Shown here: positions 1 through 6,206 of the stretch, piece after piece | Position numbering within the stretch: position 1 is the stretch's first letter | Layout: the number at the start of each line of letters is the position of its first letter | Assembly (NCBI GenBank): GCA_041480065.1 | Contig: JBGOZF010000077.1 | Coordinates: 1-21,398, forward strand | Direction: 5' to 3' | DNA: 21,398 bases | Source of the DNA: Fen-999 sp041480065 | GTDB taxonomy: Bacteria > Pseudomonadota > Gammaproteobacteria > Burkholderiales > Rhodocyclaceae | Position numbers and translations under genes: made by a program | Notes under the pieces: model-generated | Seen by the model: only the letters and a program-made list of their open reading frames with translations | Told to the model about the DNA's origin: nothing | The model's database searches: none

Positions 1-30
1 GATGATCGAGCGCAGCGAGCTGACCAGTAG

Positions 31-48
31 CCTCCCCGCGAGGGGAGG
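31..48. terminator. GNRA-capped hairpin, possible terminator
   Basis: CCTCCCC-GCGA-GGGGAGG forms a perfect 7-bp stem with a GCGA tetraloop. It directly follows an in-frame TAG (28-30) in a plus-strand frame that is open from base 1, so it may end a gene lying to the left of the window. There is no U-tract, and the nine codons visible upstream are too few to call a gene. Confidence 0.3.
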
Positions 49-136
49 ATGGGAGGGGCGGGCGCATTTGCCAGCTTGAGGCGCTACGAAGTCAGCGTAT
101 TTCATGATGCGGGGTGGTCCATCGGAGCCATGAGCG

Positions 137-457
137 TTAGGACGGGCTCCCGGCCAGTCCGAGGTCGGGTACCAGATCGCTCGGTTCGGCAACCGGATGC
201 TCGCAGGTCTGGCATTCACGCGGCATCACCAGCCACCAGGCCGTAATGGCGCGCCCGCCGAAGCGGCGCTCGTAATACAACAGCGGGTCGCCGCACAACT
301 CGCATTCGAGACCCATCAAGCCTTGGCACGCCGCGAGCAGCACCGCCGGTATCGCCGCCAGCCAGAAGGGCGACCAGCAGAGGGCCAACAGAAGAAAGCC
401 GACGCTGCCGGCGAAAAGCGCCAATACATGCAGCCAGTACCGATTGCGTACGTTCAT
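137..457 (-). CDS. Small two-TM membrane protein with a four-cysteine zinc-ribbon-like tail
   Basis: 106 residues, no family recognised. Two hydrophobic segments (about residues 7-27 and 30-48) are followed by a short cytosolic or periplasmic tail with two CxxC pairs (CELC and CQTC) about 30 residues apart, which is what a zinc ribbon or other four-thiolate metal site needs. The start at 457 was chosen because AAGGAG lies 5 bases upstream; ATG at 460 and GTG at 463 are also in frame. It is monocistronic as far as can be seen and lies downstream of a gene-poor stretch. Codon use matches its neighbours. A metal or redox-sensing role is only a guess from the cysteines. Confidence 0.75.
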   Translation of the reverse strand: MNVRNRYWLHVLALFAGSVGFLLLALCWSPFWLAAIPAVLLAACQGLMGLECELCGDPLLYYERRFGGRAITAWWLVMPRECQTCEHPVAEPSDLVPDLGLAGSPS

Positions 458-463
458 CATCAC

Positions 464-779
464 TCCTTGTATCCGTGGCCTGACGGCTGTCTGAGTCCCT
501 GAGCACAGGGACTTGCGCAGGCGATGCTTGGTGTTCAGGGATAACCCCTGCTACGCGGCTGCGCCCAGGGTTTGCTCCAATGGGCGAAGGTCAGTCGCGA
601 TCGCGACGCTCAGCGAGGAACGAAGGATGGCGAATCGGACGGAGTCGTGCACCCTGTCGCCGAGCGGCGACGAATGTTAACGCTGGAACGAAGATGCCCT
701 CGGTTCGGCGAGGACATTTCGAGAGGGGCCACTCGAAGCTCAGGCGCTGTCGGGCGCGGTGCCCCTGACAGCGTTTGAC
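464..779. other. Gene-poor stretch with several dyads
   Basis: No convincing gene on either strand. It holds a perfect 8-bp hairpin (494-513, AGTCCCTG/CAGGGACT with loop AGCA), a 14-bp palindrome GTCGCGATCGCGAC (594-607), a 6-bp hairpin GTCGCC/GGCGAC with loop GAGC (656-671) and the hairpin at 745-773. Such density of structure, next to a receptor remnant, suggests decayed or rearranged sequence. Confidence 0.5.
745..773 (-). terminator. Hairpin behind the receptor remnant
   Basis: CGCTGTC-GGGC / GCCC-ct-GACAGCG pairs over 11 bp with a 5-base loop and a 2-base bulge. On the minus strand it begins 6 bases after the stop of the receptor remnant (780-782), the usual position for that gene's terminator. 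The bases that follow on the minus strand are not U-rich, so termination would be inefficient or factor-assisted. Confidence 0.4.
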
Positions 780-857
780 TCAGAACTTCACGTTCAGACC
801 GGCGTAGAGCGAACGTACCTTGCGGGCGAAGCCGAATTCGATGTCGCGGGCAGGGAA
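780..857 (-). pseudogene. C-terminal remnant of a TonB-dependent outer-membrane receptor (25 codons)
   Basis: Reading the minus strand from 857 to the TGA at 780-782 gives 25 residues ending in RSLYAGLNVKF. Alternating aromatic and small residues, with a terminal Phe after a last amphipathic beta strand, is the hallmark of outer-membrane beta-barrels; the pattern Y-x-G-L-x-V-x-F is typical of the last strand of TonB-dependent receptors. The fragment starts one base after the exbD stop codon, is in a different frame from exbD and has no start codon or ribosome binding site. It is therefore best read as the end of a receptor gene that once followed exbD and was lost by deletion. Family assignment rests on 25 residues, so it is an inference. 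Confidence 0.5.
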
Positions 858-858
858 C

Positions 859-1272
859 TCAGGGCTGAGCCGGATCGGTGACGAAGGCGATCTTGACGAT
901 GCCAGCATGCTGTGCGGCGGCCATCACCCCGGCCACCTTCTCGTAGCGTGTGGCGCGATCCGCGCGCAGGTGCAGCTCGGGGTTCAGGCTGCGCGCCTCC
1001 TGCAGGCGCGTCGCGAGGGCATCGCGGTGGATGGCCTCGCCGTTCCAGTAGATCTGCCCCTGCTCGTCGAGCGCGACCTGAATCACGTGAGGCTTGTCTT
1101 CGAGCTTGGTGGCGTCGACCTTGGGCAGGTCGATGGGTACGGCTTGATGAAACAGCGGCGCCGTGATGATGAAGATCACCAGCAGCACCAGCATCACGTC
1201 CACCAGCGGCGTGGTGTTGATCTCCGACATGGGCGAGACGCCCGGCTTGTCCTCGAATCCGCCGAAGGACAT
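859..1272 (-). CDS. exbD: Biopolymer transport protein ExbD
   Basis: 137 residues, normal length for ExbD. It forms with ExbB the inner-membrane proton channel that energises TonB. A short cytosolic N-terminus (MSEINTTPLVDVMLVLLVIF) leads into a single transmembrane helix (about residues 22-42) containing the essential Asp at residue 25 (PLVDV). The rest is the periplasmic domain, with the conserved LRAD and a VxxVMAAAQxAGI-type helix. The start at 1272 is 2 bases after the exbB stop, so translation is probably coupled. The reading frame remains open further upstream, inside exbB, but that extension has no ExbD character. Last gene of a tonB-exbB-exbD operon; directly followed by a receptor remnant. 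Confidence 0.96.
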   Translation of the reverse strand: MSFGGFEDKPGVSPMSEINTTPLVDVMLVLLVIFIITAPLFHQAVPIDLPKVDATKLEDKPHVIQVALDEQGQIYWNGEAIHRDALATRLQEARSLNPELHLRADRATRYEKVAGVMAAAQHAGIVKIAFVTDPAQP

Positions 1273-1274
1273 GA

Positions 1275-2003
1275 TCAGGCGGCCCGCGACAGCTGGCCGG
1301 CCGGCGTGATCTGCACGCCGCCGTTGTTCTTGGCGCCGGTGGTCAGGTAGGCATGCAGATCGTGCGCGAAGCCATCGAGCTGCGCCATCACGATGCGGTT
1401 GCCGCGCGTCAGCGCGTTGTAGGCAAGCACTGCGGGAATGGCGACGAACAAGCCGGCCGCCGTCATGATCAGCGCCTCGCCGACCGGGCCGGCCACCTTG
1501 TCCAGCACCACCTGCGTCGCGCCCGCGAGCCCCGCCAGCGCGTGGTAGATGCCCCATACGGTGCCGAACAGGCCGATGAACGGGGACGTCGAGCCGACCG
1601 AGGCCAGGAAGGTGAGCCCCTGCTCGATGCCGGCCTGGGTACGCACGATCTGGCTGCGCAGCGCGCGCGTCACCGATTCGCTCTGACTGACGCCGGCACC
1701 GATACCGCGTGCAACGTGCTGCTCATGCGCCCGCGCCGCGGAAGCGCCGGCCGCGGCCATCTGCGCGAACACCCGGCTGCTGTCCTCGGCCTTGATCGCC
1801 TCCACGGCGGCATCCAGCGAATCGGCCGACCAGAAGGCACCCATCGCGCGATCGAAACAACGATTGGTCTTCCATTGCCAAGCGCCGCGGCCGACGATCA
1901 CCATCCACGACGACACCGACAGCAGTAGCAGGATGACGGCCACCGCGTGGGTGACGAAGTCGCCCTGGGACCAGAAATGGGCGAGGCCCAACTGTGATTG
2001 CAT
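1275..2003 (-). CDS. exbB: Biopolymer transport protein ExbB (MotA/TolQ/ExbB family)
   Basis: 242 residues. Pentameric inner-membrane partner of ExbD in the TonB-energising proton channel. Three membrane segments are visible: about residues 16-38, 129-152 and 170-198. The second and third carry the family signature, including GLTFLASVGSTSPFIGLFGT and the GPVGEALIMTAAGLFVAIPA stretch that lines the pore. The start at 2003 (MQSQLGL) lies 8 bases after the tonB stop; the frame is open much further upstream, but that part only shadows tonB. It sits between tonB and exbD, a standard order. No unusual residue seen. Confidence 0.96.
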   Translation of the reverse strand: MQSQLGLAHFWSQGDFVTHAVAVILLLLSVSSWMVIVGRGAWQWKTNRCFDRAMGAFWSADSLDAAVEAIKAEDSSRVFAQMAAAGASAARAHEQHVARGIGAGVSQSESVTRALRSQIVRTQAGIEQGLTFLASVGSTSPFIGLFGTVWGIYHALAGLAGATQVVLDKVAGPVGEALIMTAAGLFVAIPAVLAYNALTRGNRIVMAQLDGFAHDLHAYLTTGAKNNGGVQITPAGQLSRAA

Positions 2004-2011
2004 GTGAACCC

Positions 2012-2677
2012 CTACGAAGTTTGCAGCGAGAATACTATCGGAACGGCCACCCAGGAATCCACCGGATCGCTGCCGCGGCGAGCCGGTACGAAGCGCCAGC
2101 GCTCGACGGCGGCCTTCGCCGCCTCGTCGAGCCGTACAAAACCGGATGACTGCTTGATCTGCACGTCCAGCGACGTTCCTTCGGCGCTGACGTGGACGCG
2201 CAGCATCACTTTGCCCTCCTCGCCCAGTCGGCGCGAGTTTGTCGGATAGACGGGCTTCGGGTTCGAAAGGTAATCGGCATCGAAGCGCGCAGCCGTCACC
2301 ACAGGCGCGGCCAGCACTGGAACGGCCTCCACCACGGGTGGCGCCGGCGGCTGCGGCGGCACGGAGAATGTCGCCGCCGGGGCAGCGGTATCCGGCGCCA
2401 CCGTCATGATCGGCGGCGGTGGGGTCGGGCGCGCCAGTTGCGGCTTCGGCGGCTGCGGGGGCAACTCCGTCTTCGCGTCGGGTAGCGGCAGTTCGACCAA
2501 CCGCACCATCAGTTCGCTGGCTATCTCGCGCACATCCGGCCGCGAGGCCAGTTCGAGCCCCGCCCAAAGCACCGCGACGTGGGCCGCGAGAATCACCACG
2601 AAACGCACGCCCCGCCGTGCAGGTGACGCCTGCACGGCAAACGGATCGCTCCAATATGAGCTTGAGTAGCTGGGCAT
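2012..2677 (-). CDS. tonB: TonB family energy-transducing protein (copy 1)
   Basis: 221 residues. One N-terminal inner-membrane anchor (about 25-44), a Pro-rich periplasm-spanning linker (about 63-115, with PPQPPKP and TPPPP runs) and a TonB C-terminal domain (about 139-218) with KPVYP, EGKVMLRV and a SSG...LDEAA...WRFVPARRG core. It transmits energy from ExbB/ExbD to outer-membrane receptors. The start at 2677 was chosen because the frame upstream (to 2779) lacks TonB character and runs through a conserved palindrome; no strong Shine-Dalgarno is seen. First gene of the tonB-exbB-exbD operon. Its C-terminal domain is clearly paralogous to the TonB at 8976-9656. Confidence 0.92.
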   Translation of the reverse strand: MPSYSSSYWSDPFAVQASPARRGVRFVVILAAHVAVLWAGLELASRPDVREIASELMVRLVELPLPDAKTELPPQPPKPQLARPTPPPPIMTVAPDTAAPAATFSVPPQPPAPPVVEAVPVLAAPVVTAARFDADYLSNPKPVYPTNSRRLGEEGKVMLRVHVSAEGTSLDVQIKQSSGFVRLDEAAKAAVERWRFVPARRGSDPVDSWVAVPIVFSLQTS

Positions 2678-2749
2678 GCAGTCGACTTCGGGAGTCAAGC
2701 TGTTTCGTGGCTCTTGAGCCTCGCATTCTGGCCGATTTTGCCGCGCCCG

Positions 2750-2769
2750 CCCCTGCGACAATTTGTCGC
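2750..2769. promoter_or_regulatory. Palindromic operator/enhancer-like site, copy A
   Basis: CCCCTGCGACAATTTGTCGC; the last 15 bases are a perfect dyad GCGACA-att-TGTCGC. The same 20 bases recur exactly at 4962-4981, and related dyads occur at 13698-13712 and 13769-13783. It is about 73 bases upstream of tonB on one side and about 340 upstream of the PEP-CTERM gene at 3108 on the other. Every copy has a PEP-CTERM gene downstream, so a PEP-CTERM regulator such as the NtrC-like PrsR is a plausible binder; that is inference. Confidence 0.65.
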
Positions 2770-2919
2770 TTGCAAGCACGCGTCACAGAACGGCGCGCTC
2801 GGTGGTGAGAGGAGTCTCTGCACCCGGCAACCGCCGCGACGTCCAAGCAACGTTACGCACCACGCTCTCTGCGCCAGCGCCGAACCTGACTTCTCTCGAT
2901 CGTGTTACGTCGATCGATG

Positions 2920-2939
2920 TAGACCGAACGGACTATTGC
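2920..2939 (+). promoter_or_regulatory. Second shared promoter dyad, TAGNCCGNNCGGNCTA, copy 1
   Basis: TAGACCGAACGGACTATTGC matches the minus-strand copy at 4799-4818 in 18 of 20 bases. The first 16 bases are a dyad, TAG-n-CCG-nn-CGG-n-CTA. It lies 150 bases downstream of site A and 168 bases before the PEP-CTERM start at 3108. The rest of the 2678-3107 region shows no gene; the only GG-N10-GC sigma-54-like spacing found is at 2965-2980 and is weak. Confidence 0.55.
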
Positions 2940-3107
2940 CATTGCATCGTGGGTTGTTGCCATCGGGATGTCATGCTGCCTTGACCATCCGTCACCGCCG
3001 CAAGCCGACGACGGCATCAGGCAAGGTGGCAGTGCGATGTCCGCGACACCGGGATACCCGCGTTTCTGCGTCGTAGTTTGCTTCATCACGAGAATGAGGA
3101 ACCGGCA

Positions 3108-3977
3108 ATGGCTCTGCCAAGACATGTTTCGTTCGCAACATCGTTGGTCGCCACGCTCGGCATGCTGCAGGCTCATGCCGCAGTGATCGATCACAACTCC
3201 GTCGATGCGGTGAGCAGCTATTCGCAAGGCGCGATGGACAAGATCGGCGATCTGAACTACTTCTTCGCGCATGCCTCGGTGGGCGGCAACATGGTGGCCG
3301 GTCTCGACGCCTTGCATGCCAACAACGCGAACTTCTACCAACTCCAGACAGCCTCCGCCTCGTCCACTCCGCCCGCAACTGTCCTCGACGGATGGGTCTA
3401 TGAATCCAACCGCGGCAATCCCGGCTGGCAGCAGAAGCTGAACGAGTTCGATCAGGCTCTCGTGAATGGCTGGGCCGGCAAGGTGGACCTGGCGATGGAC
3501 AAGTTCTGTTACATCGACCAGGACGCTATTGCCAAGGACTACCTGCCGTTCATGGCACAGATGGAAGGGAAGTTGAAGTTGGCCGGCTCAGGCACGAGAC
3601 CGGTGTATGCCACCATGCCGCTCACAACCGGCAGCGGTAGCGACAACATCTTGCGCAACAACTTCAACACCGCGGTACGCTCCTTCGTGGCCGGATCGAG
3701 CGACCGCCTGCTGTTCGACATTGCCGACATCGAGGCCTGGCATACCACCGGCGTTCAACACACGTTCGTTTCCGGCGGCAAGACCTATCAGCAGTTGTAT
3801 TCAGGCTTCACCAGTGACGGTGGCCACCCCAACGGTGTGGGCAGCCAGCGCGTCCTTGGCTTCTACGCGGTCGCCAACGCGGCCCTGGTTCCCGAACCCG
3901 AGTCCTGGGCCATGTTCCTGGCCGGTCTTGGTTTTATAGGCGTCATCGCCCGGCGGCGGAGCAAGATCACCGTCTGA
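3108..3977 (+). CDS. PEP-CTERM protein with SGNH-hydrolase-like domain
   Basis: 289 residues. Signal peptide (about 1-24, cleavage after QAHA), then a domain with an SGNH-like first block FFAHASVGGN (Ser57 as possible nucleophile, Gly60 and Asn61) and a last block SDGGHPN (Asp237, His240), the usual positions of the Asp-His pair. The C-terminus is a complete sorting tail: VPEPES (261-266), hydrophobic helix, ARRR. It should be exported and processed by an exosortase, probably as a surface or matrix-associated esterase or deacetylase; the substrate is not predictable. The start at 3108 has GAGGA 7 bases upstream; TTG at 3078 is in frame but less good. Monocistronic, ending in a shared terminator. 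Confidence 0.85.
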   Translation: MALPRHVSFATSLVATLGMLQAHAAVIDHNSVDAVSSYSQGAMDKIGDLNYFFAHASVGGNMVAGLDALHANNANFYQLQTASASSTPPATVLDGWVYESNRGNPGWQQKLNEFDQALVNGWAGKVDLAMDKFCYIDQDAIAKDYLPFMAQMEGKLKLAGSGTRPVYATMPLTTGSGSDNILRNNFNTAVRSFVAGSSDRLLFDIADIEAWHTTGVQHTFVSGGKTYQQLYSGFTSDGGHPNGVGSQRVLGFYAVANAALVPEPESWAMFLAGLGFIGVIARRRSKITV

Positions 3978-3992
3978 GTAGCGGAAACAGAA

Positions 3993-4025
3993 ACGCCGAC
4001 GGGGACCATCGTCCGCCGTCGGCGT
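3993..4025. terminator. Bidirectional terminator between convergent PEP-CTERM genes
   Basis: ACGCCGACGG / CCGTCGGCGT is a perfect 10-bp stem, extended by GGAC-CATC-GTCC with one bulged G. On the minus strand it is followed by TTTCTGTTT, a proper U-rich tail ending the 4047-4679 gene. On the plus strand the tail is poor (CGGTAAG), so termination of the 3108-3977 gene there is less certain. Confidence 0.75.
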
Positions 4026-4046
4026 CGGTAAGTAGCGCGGTCGGAC

Positions 4047-4679
4047 TTACGCCGTTGCTTGCCCCTTGCGACGACGCACCATCAGGCCGAAGAGGCCCAA
4101 CCCGGCGAGCATCACGGCGTAGGACTCCGGCTCAGGCACGGCGCCAACGGAAAGCGTGTAGCCCACCGAAGGATCCGTCAGCGCGCCATTGCTGCCGTAT
4201 AGCGAGCCCCCGGCGACAAAGGCGTAGTAAGTCGTGCCGGCGGCAAACGTCATGGAACCAATCTCATTGGACGTGATGTAATTGTGATCGCCATAGATAT
4301 AGGACTGCAAGCCCTTGACATTGGCCTTGAGAAACGTGCCGACGGCGTCGGGGGTCATGGTCGGACTCACGAGTGCGGCGAGACTGGTCGGGTTGTTGAA
4401 AATCGCCTGGTTGGGATCCGTGGCAAGGATCAGCCCCAGCATGGTATACGCGCCGTAGTTACCAACAGTGAATGTGACGTCAAGCGCGGAGCCGTTAAAG
4501 GAATTACCCAGGTAGTGGCGGTCCAGATCGATGCCTGCCGCAAACGGGCCAACTGAGACCGGACCGTAAGTGTTGAATGCCAAGGTGTCACTGTAAGTAG
4601 CGGCCCAGGCCGCATTGCCCCCACTTCCGAGCAGCAGAGACATCCCAAGCAGGCAACCCAGCGTACGACTCTTCGACAT
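4047..4679 (-). CDS. PEP-CTERM sorting domain protein, beta-rich
   Basis: 210 residues. Signal peptide (about 1-26, AAWA), a beta-rich body without known catalytic residues, and a classical PEP-CTERM tail VPEPESYAVMLAGLGLFGLM followed by RRRK. An early YSDTLAF resembles the FxDxF-type PEP-CTERM proteins, but the match is loose. Probably an exported structural protein of the exopolysaccharide layer. AAGGAG lies 6 bases before the ATG, an excellent ribosome binding site. Convergent with the SGNH-like gene and sharing with it two upstream palindromes, so the two are probably co-regulated. The exosortase that would process it is outside the window. Confidence 0.85.
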   Translation of the reverse strand: MSKSRTLGCLLGMSLLLGSGGNAAWAATYSDTLAFNTYGPVSVGPFAAGIDLDRHYLGNSFNGSALDVTFTVGNYGAYTMLGLILATDPNQAIFNNPTSLAALVSPTMTPDAVGTFLKANVKGLQSYIYGDHNYITSNEIGSMTFAAGTTYYAFVAGGSLYGSNGALTDPSVGYTLSVGAVPEPESYAVMLAGLGLFGLMVRRRKGQATA

Positions 4680-4742
4680 ATCAAGCTCCTTAGACTTAGA
4701 AACGATCGGATCATTGCGCGTGGCAGGAGTGGGTCAGTGAGC

Positions 4743-4758
4743 GCACTCGAATCGCCAG
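4743..4758 (-). promoter_or_regulatory. Sigma-54-like -24/-12 candidate
   Basis: On the minus strand CTGGCGATTCGAGTGC has the invariant GG and GC with 10 bases between, plus TGGC and TGC context. It is 64 bases upstream of the ATG at 4679 and downstream of the two palindromes, the expected geometry for an enhancer-driven promoter. Such spacing also occurs by chance in GC-rich DNA. Confidence 0.3.
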
Positions 4759-4798
4759 CAATGTGACCTTGACGTTATCCCATGGCGATGATCAATCA

Positions 4799-4820
4799 GC
4801 AATAGTCCGATCGGGCTATT
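4799..4820 (-). promoter_or_regulatory. Second shared promoter dyad, copy 2, inside a larger palindrome
   Basis: The minus strand of 4799-4818 reads TAGCCCGATCGGACTATTGC, 18/20 identical to 2920-2939. Bases 4801-4820 (AATAGTCCGATCGGGCTATT) form a 20-base palindrome broken at one base pair. A small hairpin CCGTA/TACGG follows at 4821-4835. The element is 143 bases from site B and 119-123 bases before the PEP-CTERM start at 4679. The 4680-5039 region contains no gene. Confidence 0.55.
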
Positions 4821-4961
4821 CCGTAAGCAATACGGCTGACGCCATTGCCCCACGCAAAGGGGCAATCCGGTCCATTTCGGCGGTTTGCCGGCGCCAAGGT
4901 AACGCGCGAGCCATATTCCTATCGTGGTAGAGAAAGCCATGGATCGCCATGGGGCAAACTA

Positions 4962-4981
4962 CCCCTGCGACAATTTGTCGC
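4962..4981. promoter_or_regulatory. Palindromic operator/enhancer-like site, copy B
   Basis: Exact 20-base copy of site A (CCCCT followed by GCGACAATTTGTCGC). It lies 282 bases upstream of the minus-strand PEP-CTERM gene and 58 bases upstream of the small membrane protein at 5040. Either gene could be the target. The matched spacing to the second dyad favours the PEP-CTERM gene. Confidence 0.65.
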
Positions 4982-5039
4982 CCGTCGACGATTCGCGAAC
5001 GCGGTACGATGGCTCCAACGATCACACCCGGAGCCTGCC

Positions 5040-5228
5040 ATGAACCCGACGCAAGCCACCGAAACGCAAGCCAACGACTCTTCCGAACTTCCGGCCCTTC
5101 TGCTGGGCGCCGGATTTGCCATCGCCTCGCTGATCCTGCTGCCGGCACTGGCCCAGCGGGTCGGCATGGCCTCCAGCGTCACCCTCGCCCTGCGGGGCGC
5201 GCTGATGCGTGCCGCGAGCCGCGTCTGA
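5040..5228 (+). CDS. Small single-span membrane protein, function unknown
   Basis: 62 residues with one clear hydrophobic helix (ALLLGAGFAIASLILLPALA, about 19-38) after a polar, Thr/Gln-rich N-terminus and before a basic C-terminus. No motif is recognised. The start at 5040 has GGAG 7 bases upstream, and a good rho-independent terminator follows, so it looks like a genuine one-gene transcript. Site B lies 58 bases before its start, which raises the possibility that it belongs to the same regulon as the PEP-CTERM genes. It could equally be an unrelated small envelope protein. Confidence 0.65.
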   Translation: MNPTQATETQANDSSELPALLLGAGFAIASLILLPALAQRVGMASSVTLALRGALMRAASRV

Positions 5229-5264
5229 CCGAACCTCCCATCACACATCTCCCCGTGTGAATTG

Positions 5265-5294
5265 GGCGCGCTCTCAACGGAGTGCGCCTTTTTT
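5265..5294 (+). terminator. Rho-independent terminator
   Basis: GGCGCGCTC-TCAACG-GAGTGCGCC forms a 9-bp stem (one G-U pair) followed by six T residues. It ends the 5040-5228 transcript and separates it from the SCO1 operon that starts at 5329. Confidence 0.9.
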
Positions 5295-5328
5295 CATGTA
5301 AGCTCGCCAGCGCATCTGCGTTATCGAA

Positions 5329-5892
5329 ATGCGTCGCCTCCTGCCCATACTCGCTCTGTTCGTCGCGGTCCTCGCCAGCTGCGGCGATGCCCATCCACCG
5401 GCAACCGGCACACCCCGCGGCAGCGACTTCGTCTTGCAGTCTGCCGCAGGCCCGGTGGACACGCTGGCGCTGCGAGGCAAAGTGCTGCTGATCTTCTTCG
5501 GCTACACCCACTGCCCGGACATCTGCCCCGCCTCGATGGCCGCCGGCGCCCAGGCCCTGAATGCCTTGACGCCGGAGGAGCGCGCGAAAACCAGGATGAT
5601 CATGATCTCGGTCGACCCGCAGCGCGACACGCCGGCAATTCTCAAGGACTACGCCGCATTCTTCCACCCGGAGATGTTGGGAGTGACCGGCACACCGACC
5701 GAAATCGAAGTCGTCGCCAAGACCTTCGGGGCCGGCTATCAGCGCCGGCCCCCCGATGCCGATGGCAACTACGCCGTCGACCACAGCGCACCCACCTATG
5801 TCGTCGGCCCTGACGGCACGCTCGCGGCGACGATACCGCTGGGCACGCTGCCCGCCGATATTGCGGCGACGATCCGCAAGCACTTGCCATGA
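5329..5892 (+). CDS. SCO1/SenC/PrrC family thioredoxin-fold lipoprotein
   Basis: 187 residues, usual length. The signal sequence ends in a lipobox LASC (Cys18), placing it as a periplasm-facing lipoprotein. The thioredoxin-like domain has the SCO copper ligands: Cys62 and Cys66 in HCPDIC and the distal His152 in AVDHSA. SCO proteins bind copper and/or reduce thiols during assembly of the CuA centre of cytochrome oxidase or nitrous oxide reductase. Neither enzyme is encoded here. Instead it is the first of five overlapping genes with an ABC exporter-like pair, its stop overlapping the next start by 4 bases (ATGA). That context suggests delivery of copper or a redox function for this transporter. 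The ribosome binding site is weak. Confidence 0.93.
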   Translation: MRRLLPILALFVAVLASCGDAHPPATGTPRGSDFVLQSAAGPVDTLALRGKVLLIFFGYTHCPDICPASMAAGAQALNALTPEERAKTRMIMISVDPQRDTPAILKDYAAFFHPEMLGVTGTPTEIEVVAKTFGAGYQRRPPDADGNYAVDHSAPTYVVGPDGTLAATIPLGTLPADIAATIRKHLP

Positions 5893-6206
5893 GCCTGCGA
5901 CCCTCCACCAACGGCTTCATTGTCCTGGCGCTGCTTGCCGGCGCATGCGCGGCCTGCTTGGTCGATGCCGGCCTGTCGTGCGAGTCCCGCGCCGCCGACA
6001 TCGACGCGATGCGCGCCCTGGCAGGGCGCCTGGGCCTAACCGACCTCGCGCTGTTCACCGAGGCCCGCTACACGCGCCACCCCAGCCAGGCCGACCTGCA
6101 CTCGGCCTTCCAGGACCACCCGCTCGCTTTGGAGCATTTTCCGAGTGGTTCGTTGATCGTTCCCAAACATGCCGATCTGGTTCGAGAGACAACGACACCT
6201 GATTGA
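5889..6206 (+). CDS. Small exported or membrane-anchored protein, function unknown
   Basis: 105 residues, no family recognised. A hydrophobic N-terminus (about 9-28) containing Cys20 and Cys23 could be a signal peptide or anchor; a strict lipobox is absent. The rest is a compact soluble part with several His (RYTRHPSQADLHSAFQDHP) and a SGSLIVP segment. It overlaps the SCO1 stop by 4 bases and the permease start by 38 bases, so it is certainly translated as part of the operon, and the tight packing implies a shared role. Possibly a periplasmic subunit or chaperone for the ABC system. Confidence 0.75.
   Translation: MSLRPSTNGFIVLALLAGACAACLVDAGLSCESRAADIDAMRALAGRLGLTDLALFTEARYTRHPSQADLHSAFQDHPLALEHFPSGSLIVPKHADLVRETTTPD

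Noticed and set aside
2907..2918. Repeated CGATCG palindromes near 2897-2916
   Set aside because: Short self-complementary hexamers are common in GC-rich DNA and are not conserved at the other PEP-CTERM promoters.
2678..3107. Cobalamin riboswitch upstream of tonB-exbB-exbD
   Set aside because: Searched by eye for the B12-box and the GCCACTG element on the minus strand; neither is present.
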